64,000 bases of DNA, from contig JADCRB010000029.1 in assembly GCA_021464245.1 (NCBI GenBank), positions 62,001 through 126,000 on the forward strand, given 5' to 3'. Of this stretch, positions 58,642 through 64,000 are shown one piece after another; position 1 is the stretch's first letter, and each line of letters starts with the position of its first letter. A program made the position numbers and the translations under genes. Source of the DNA: Carallia brachiata (lineage: Eukaryota > Streptophyta > Magnoliopsida > Malpighiales > Rhizophoraceae). The notes under the pieces were generated by a model. That model searched no databases, was not told where the DNA came from, and was given only the letters and a program-made list of their open reading frames with translations.

Positions 58642-60716
58642 TCAATCGTGTGTTTTCACCGTTGCTTGCTTCTTCAGCCTGATACGGGCTTCGATCAAGG
58701 CCTGGCCCACCTCCTCATCTGCTGGACTTTCTCCTATCAACAGCTCGTAATCTTCAATGCAGGCTTCCCATCTTTGAAGCTATAATCACCCAATGACCAA
58801 AGTGAACAGAGAAGCCAACGTAAAAAAATTTGGAAAAAAAAAAAAAAAATCAATTGAGTGCTAATTAAATTACCTTGACATTACAATCAGCCCGCCTTAG
58901 CCTGGCTTTGACATAATTAGGTTGCAAGTAAAGAGCTGCCGTGCAATCTTCCACAGCCTTTTCTAATTGGCCAAGCTTGGATCGGCAAGCTGCTCGATTG
59001 CATAGTAAAACTGAGTTGTGGGGCTCATGTTCAAGTCCTTGGCTGTACGCAACACAGGCCTCCGCGAATTTTGATGCCCTGAATAGCAAGTTACCACTCA
59101 ATCTGGCAGATGCTACTGCTTTAACATTCTTTACCATGCTGCAAATTTCTCGGTTGCTTGGATCAAGTCGAGCTGCTTGCTGGGCTGCTGCGATAGCATC
59201 TTCAAACCTATTGATCACAATGATAATAATTAGCTCTTTCCTTCTCTTCTGATAGCTTTTTTCTTGACTTGGAATTGGAAACGAGTTATTAATTACCAAC
59301 CTGCCGGCAGCCATGTAGACTTCTGCCCCGGTCATTAAGAAGTAAGCGCCAGCAGCCACGCCAAAGAGCTCTGTAAAAGAATTCATGCAAAAATTCGATC
59401 CCATTTGGTAGGCAGTGTAGGCATCCTGATGTCTCTTAAGCCTCAGCAAGGCCTCAGCTTGCATAGCATATACCTGAATGTAACTAAGGTAAGCTGACAC
59501 AGATTGAATCAACTGAAAAATGCACAACGGTTTTTACCATTGCAATCATAAATAGGCAAGAAATTGTGGTGAGAGAGCTAACCTGAGGAGCAGAATCAGC
59601 ACCTGAGGAAATTGCATTCGCTGTCTCCTTCAATAAGGTTTTCCATTCTTTTAATTTTCGAGCTTGGGTACACCCACTGAGGTGCTTTTGAAGAGCCTGA
59701 GCCTGAGCAATGTCTTTGGGGTCCGCAATTGGCCCTGCTAGTTTGTACTGATACAATGCCTTCTCTGCTTCTCCCAGTCTGACATACAATGTTGCCAAGC
59801 GGTGACGAGCTCTTTCATAAGAAGGATCAAGCCTAATAGCTTCTTTGCACTCCACTACAGCATCTACAAGACGGCCTAATCGTGTCAAAGCAGCACTTCT
59901 ATTGCTTCTATATGTTGCCTTGGTAGAATCAAGCGCGATTGATCGATCATACAAAGCCAAGGCTTCTTCAAATTTTCCCTGCTTGTACTTCTCGTTTCCA
60001 AGGTTTTTCAGAACATCAGGATTCGTTGTATTCACCAGACCTTCAGACCGTCGCGACATTTCACTTGGCTGCCTGATAATGTTGCCCATGAGACCACTCG
60101 CACCAAACAGGCTTCGGTCTTTACTGGACCTTGTTGTGGATTTTACTTCCTGAAGATTCCTCTGAATTTTACAGGCACTCCCATTGCCCTGCTGTGACAA
60201 GTTGCCAAGTTGGCCTGTCGGCAATACATTGCTTGAAGTTGCTCGAAACATGGACTTGCCATCATTGGATTTATTATGTTGTGGTGTTGCTATTGGAATA
60301 AACTCTGTGGAGTCAATTTTCCAGCCCCTCCTTGGCTTGGCCTCATTGGGTTGTGATAAATTTGTTTGGCATGAGCTCGACGAAGACGATATTGAGCTCC
60401 TGGCAGTATTTGAGGCTCTTCTACCTTCATCCTGCCGAAGAGAAACCAAAGGAATTGGAGGAGCCGAATTGTGCTTCCTTGCGTCTTTTCGCTCTACTTT
60501 TGGTGAAGGTTTAGCCAAACTAGAGCCAAGGGAAGCAGTATCATATTTGCTCTGCTGCCCACTTGAATTATTAACTGGAGGCTTCTCAGCAATATTGTCG
60601 CTGCTTTCTATAGGCATGGAATGTACAGTTGCTTTTCGGATATGGAATTTACTGCGACCATAAATGGCTCCCATCAGGCCACAACCCAGTTGAGCGTCAC
60701 TAGAATACTTCGACAT
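58642..60716 (-). CDS. TPR protein of the TTL family, truncated C-terminus
   Basis: Four exons: 59583-60716, 59301-59473, 58874-59207, 58642-58779; 592 aa. The start MSKYSSDAQLGCGLMGAIYG matches TTL proteins (tetratricopeptide-repeat thioredoxin-like), plant scaffold proteins in osmotic-stress and brassinosteroid signalling. Residues 1-230 are Ser-rich and disordered-looking; TPR motifs lie at about 234-325 (NLGNEKYKQGKFEEALALYD) and in the second half (SGNLLFRASKFAEACVAYSQ, CNRAACRSKLGQLEKAVEDC, RWEACIEDYELL). Exon 4 departs from the family after RLKKQ and ends ATVKTHD stop, so the thioredoxin-like domain of ~110 residues is missing; its last exon survives as a remnant at 58214-58352. Splice sites of the three introns are GT-AG. 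It may still encode a TPR-only scaffold. Which TTL paralogue is not decided. Confidence 0.85.
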
Positions 60717-60837
60717 TTCTGCCGTGATTCACTGAACAATATGAGAAGAAATCGGGAAACAAAGAGAATGATATTGCCAATGGCTTGAGTGTGAAGGATT
60801 CAATGCTATAGGATTACTCCTTAGAAGGGATGCATCT

Positions 60838-60852
60838 ATTATATATATAAAT
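60838..60852 (-). promoter_or_regulatory. TATA box candidate of the TTL-like gene
   Basis: The minus strand reads TTTATATATATAATA about 125-135 nt before the ATG. Confidence 0.5.
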
Positions 60853-62589
60853 TCAAAAGTCTATAAATGTGTTATTTATTTATTTGTTTTTGATGAGAAA
60901 TAATAGTGTGACTTCCAAGAAACTAAGTGACATTAGAAAGTTGGGGTCTTGGGACAAGAGGCTAAAAAAGAAATCAAAACTTGTGTGGAGGTAGGGAAGC
61001 ATTCTGCTCATAAAAGATACCCATTGTTCTCTGAAACTATAAGCTCTTGTTTGTCCCATTTTTTAAAATTTGGATTTCGGTGGTTGGAGTTGCAGGTTTG
61101 AAGCCACTTCCCACCGCTAAACTGGGGATGGTTGCCACTCACATTAATTACCCTGTTTACTATATTTTTATTAAGATATTATATGTGAGTTATTGTATCA
61201 AATATTCATATCAGAAAAGAAAAAAAAATAAGTAATTTATAAGTGAAAAAAATTTATAATCCTAATGCTTTAAAATTTTAAATTGAAATGTAGTATCAAG
61301 GTTACTGTTATGTTATTTATTTAAACTTTTTTCGATTTTTCTTTGTTTTGAATTCTCGCATTTGCCTACACTTCTATCAGTACAAAAATTTTTTGTGTAC
61401 ATCCTTTTTATTTTTTGATATCTGAGTCACTTAATATTTTAGACTCATTCATAATATTTTACACTACTCGTTCATAATATTTACGAACAGAGGGCAAAAA
61501 CACTTGGAATTTGAATTTTGGTATTTGTTGCTGAAAATGGCCATTGCCAGTAACGCCACGTTGACGCCTTTGCGGCTTCAAATTTCAAATCATTTACAAG
61601 CTCAATTGTTATTTATCAGATGCAAAACGACGTATACCCGTGCGGGCTTGAGACTTAGCATGGGGGGCACATGGAATTTTGAACATGTAAAAAGTTGTTG
61701 TATGGTTGTGTGGTTGGTGGTGTGCCGTCCATTGGACCGATATTTTGGTATTTTGTGTGTGTGTTTTTTTTTTTAAGAAAACATAGGAGAGTCTATTAAA
61801 GAAAATTATATTGCACACTCTATATGTTGGGTCCCAAGTTGAATTCATCGGTAAATTTTATAGTGCCCAACTACTGAATTTTATAGTGTCCAATTATTCT
61901 CGTGATGGTATATATTTAAAATATTTCTAAAACATATGGTTATTTTTACCAAACATAAAACACTTTAATAAAAAGTCCAACGCAAGATTTTTAGCATAAT
62001 GATCCTCCTTACCCCACTGGATCGCAATTTTGGGTGGTTGGTTGTTTTATGCTATTGTTTATTGTTTGGCCTTGTCTGCTTTTGCTTAATTTTTTATGTT
62101 CTCTTCGTATTGATAACAATTTTTTCGCATTGTTTGACAGTATTATGCGTCAAAAGACGTTCATACAAAATTGCAAACAGATTTGGAGAACAGAAAGGCT
62201 GTGGGCCCGTGTCCGTTGCCCACACATGCAGCAATGTCCAGAGTTGTCGCCACCCACCAGTCGGTGCCGGCCTCTTTTAAGTTGTAATTCTTTCGCAGAA
62301 GGAGGCTCGTAGATGTTTCCTGCCTCTGGACGTCACTCGGTACTTGACCAACCTCATAACGCGTTTATGATTAGTACGGTACACCACCCCATATCCGATG
62401 CAGATTGATCATTGTTTTAGAACGGCTAATTACAATTACTTTAATTTATTAATAAAGTATAACTAAGAAATATAAAAAATAGTTATAAAATAATTATATT
62501 AATGAGTTTAGTTTTTAAAAAATAATAAATTTTTTTAAATTAAATTTTAAACGTATTTAGTGTTACGTTAAATATATTTAGTATTGACA
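60853..62589. other. Intergenic region upstream of the TTL-like gene
   Basis: AT-rich. A plus-strand ATG at 61537 opens a frame starting MAIASNATLTPLRLQISNHL, which has the composition of a plastid transit peptide, but it ends at 61776 without a mature domain. No other gene signal. Confidence 0.4.
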
Positions 62590-63828
62590 TAAATATTAAT
62601 TTTAATCAAAATATTTGTCAGTTTGTTGATTTTTATTCATTACGTTTTTTTTTTGTGAAAATTGATCTATTACATTATCTCTATTATAATAATTTTACCT
62701 AACTGTTATTTTATCTGTTAAGTTAATTGACATGACAATTAACGGAGTGTCACGTCAGCCAACTTCTCTCTCACTAGCTGTCACGTCATCAAATAATGAT
62801 AACGTAACATAAGGTCAATTTTACTCAAAACTTATGGTAGTTTGTTGATTTTTATCCAAAACGTTTTCTTTTTATGAAAATCGGTATAAAAGATTTGCTC
62901 CTTTGTACAATTATACAAACTGTTATTTTTTCAGCCAATTATGCTGACGTGGCAATTGATGGAACACTACGTCAACAAATTTGTGCCTAATCAACAACCA
63001 CATCATTTGAAGTTGATGATGTTCCATTTTTTATTTTTCAAAAATCTAAAAAAAGAATTTAATTAAAAATGAATCCAATTTAATTTTCTAACAAAAAATA
63101 CTCAGTTTAATGAAAAGTTTAAAATAAAAATAGTTACTGCTCGAAGAGTTTTGGATTTTAAAGATTTTGATTTTATTAGATAAAATTAACTTTAAAAGAG
63201 TATTTGATTTGAAGGATTTCAATTTTATTAGGTAAAATTAATTTTAAATTGAGTTCTTTTTTTAATTTTTCATCAAACTAAATTTTTTTTGTTAGAAAAT
63301 TAAATTAAGTTTATTTTTAATTAAATATCAACATATTTTAAATTTTTTTTTTATTTTTGAAAAAAAAAGTCACGCTATCACTTTGTTGATGACGTGGCAA
63401 CATTTGAGATGATGTGACAGCTGATTGAGCATAATTTTGCTGATGTGATGCTCCATCAGCTGTCACGTCAGCGTAATTGACAGAAAAATTGATAATTGTG
63501 TATAATTGTGCAACGGAGAAAACGTTTTGTAGCAGTTTTCAAAAAAAAACTTATAAGTAAAAATCAACAAACCATCATAAGTTTTAGGTAAAATTGACTT
63601 TTATACTATGTCATCATTATTTGATGACGTGACAGTTAGTGAGAGAGAAGTTAGTTGACGTGGCACTCCGTTAATTGCCACGTGAACCAACTTAATGGTG
63701 AAAGTAACAATTGAGTAAAATTATTGTAATAGAAATAACGTAGTAGACCGATTTTCACACAAAAAAATGTAATACATAAAAATCAACAAACCGACAAAGA
63801 TTTTAGATAAAATAAACCTTTATACCTT
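62590..63828. mobile_element. Foldback-type element with ~0.5 kb inverted arms
   Basis: The left arm (62590-~63110) and the right arm (~63265-63828) are inverted copies. TTTGTTGATTTTTAT, AATTAACGGAGTG, CACGTCA, CTTCTCTCTCACTA and GTCACGTCATCAAATAATGAT in the left arm all occur as reverse complements in the right arm in mirrored order. Each arm has an internal direct duplication of the TTTGTTGATTTTTA...TGAAAATC segment. The ~150-bp centre is AT-rich. No transposase. The transcript would form a very long hairpin. No clear target duplication. Confidence 0.8.
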
Positions 63829-64000
63829 TAGTATTACCTTAAACTTTGATTTAAAAAAAAAATTCTACTATCTATAGTTACTTTATAATTATTTTTTATA
63901 TCCTCCTATTTTTCACACTTATTAATAAATATAAATAATGCAAGACGAATAAGTTATATAATCCGAAAAGAAAATGTTGGTCGTTGCCATTAAACACGAT

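Noticed and set aside
60184..60663. 159-codon plus-strand frame opposite TTL exon 1
   Set aside because: Antisense shadow; Cys/Leu-rich with no motif, while the minus strand encodes a clear TTL N-terminus.
1..64000. CRISPR arrays, tRNA genes, rRNA
   Set aside because: No spaced identical repeats and no complete tRNA fold were seen; the A/B boxes found belong to SINE-like units without a full cloverleaf.

Overview
The window is nuclear DNA from a flowering plant, almost certainly a eudicot. It is AT-rich, the genes have many introns with GT-AG borders, and the families are typical of plants. The species cannot be told from the sequence. Four host genes are supported. They are a RAP2.4/WIND1-type AP2/ERF factor (11891-13000, +), an ERGIC3/Erv46-like ER-Golgi cargo receptor (15924-20498, -, 13 exons), a trehalose-6-phosphate phosphatase (32931-35869, +, 11 coding exons) and a TPR protein of the TTL family that has lost its thioredoxin-like C-terminus (58642-60716, -). 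They do not form a pathway or cluster; they are ordinary plant genes separated by transposons. I found no tRNA, rRNA or CRISPR loci.

Transposons dominate both flanks. One Ty3/gypsy family (Tat-like: dual RNase H in the better copy, LTRs of 0.77-1.03 kb with TGTAA...TTACA ends) is present four times: a solo LTR (89-896), element A (1889-~7516, +), a solo LTR (42947-43945) and element B (46828-55306, -). The second solo LTR is nested in a decayed chromovirus, element C (37688-44854, -). Elements A and B share a module between pol and the 3' LTR. It holds a captured host gene, an intronless WUSCHEL-related homeobox (WOX) copy with its own TATA box, homeodomain, WUS box and EAR-type C-terminus. 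Copy A keeps most of the homeodomain (one stop inside it). Copy B has lost most of the homeodomain but keeps an intact WUS box, EAR motif and natural stop. This is the most interesting system in the window.

Other points of note: four single-base losses, all in homopolymers, confined to exon 7 of the ERGIC3-like gene; a GC-AG intron in the TPP gene; a remnant of the thioredoxin exon downstream of the truncated TTL gene; a hAT-type MITE with a clear 8-bp target duplication (31113-31746); a ~1.2 kb foldback repeat with ~0.5 kb arms (62590-63828); a TRIM-like miniature LTR element; several SINE-like units; and a tandem pair of poly(A)-ended LINE-like 3' tails.

Layout: 1-7.5 kb LTR elements; 7.5-11.2 kb AT-rich intergenic; 11.3-13.2 kb ERF; 15.9-20.8 kb ERGIC3; 20.8-32.5 kb intergenic with small transposons; 32.5-36 kb TPP; 37.2-44.9 kb MITE and chromovirus; 46.8-55.3 kb element B; 57.7-60.9 kb direct repeats and TTL gene; 62.6-63.8 kb foldback element. 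All alignments were made by eye; boundaries marked with ~ are approximate.
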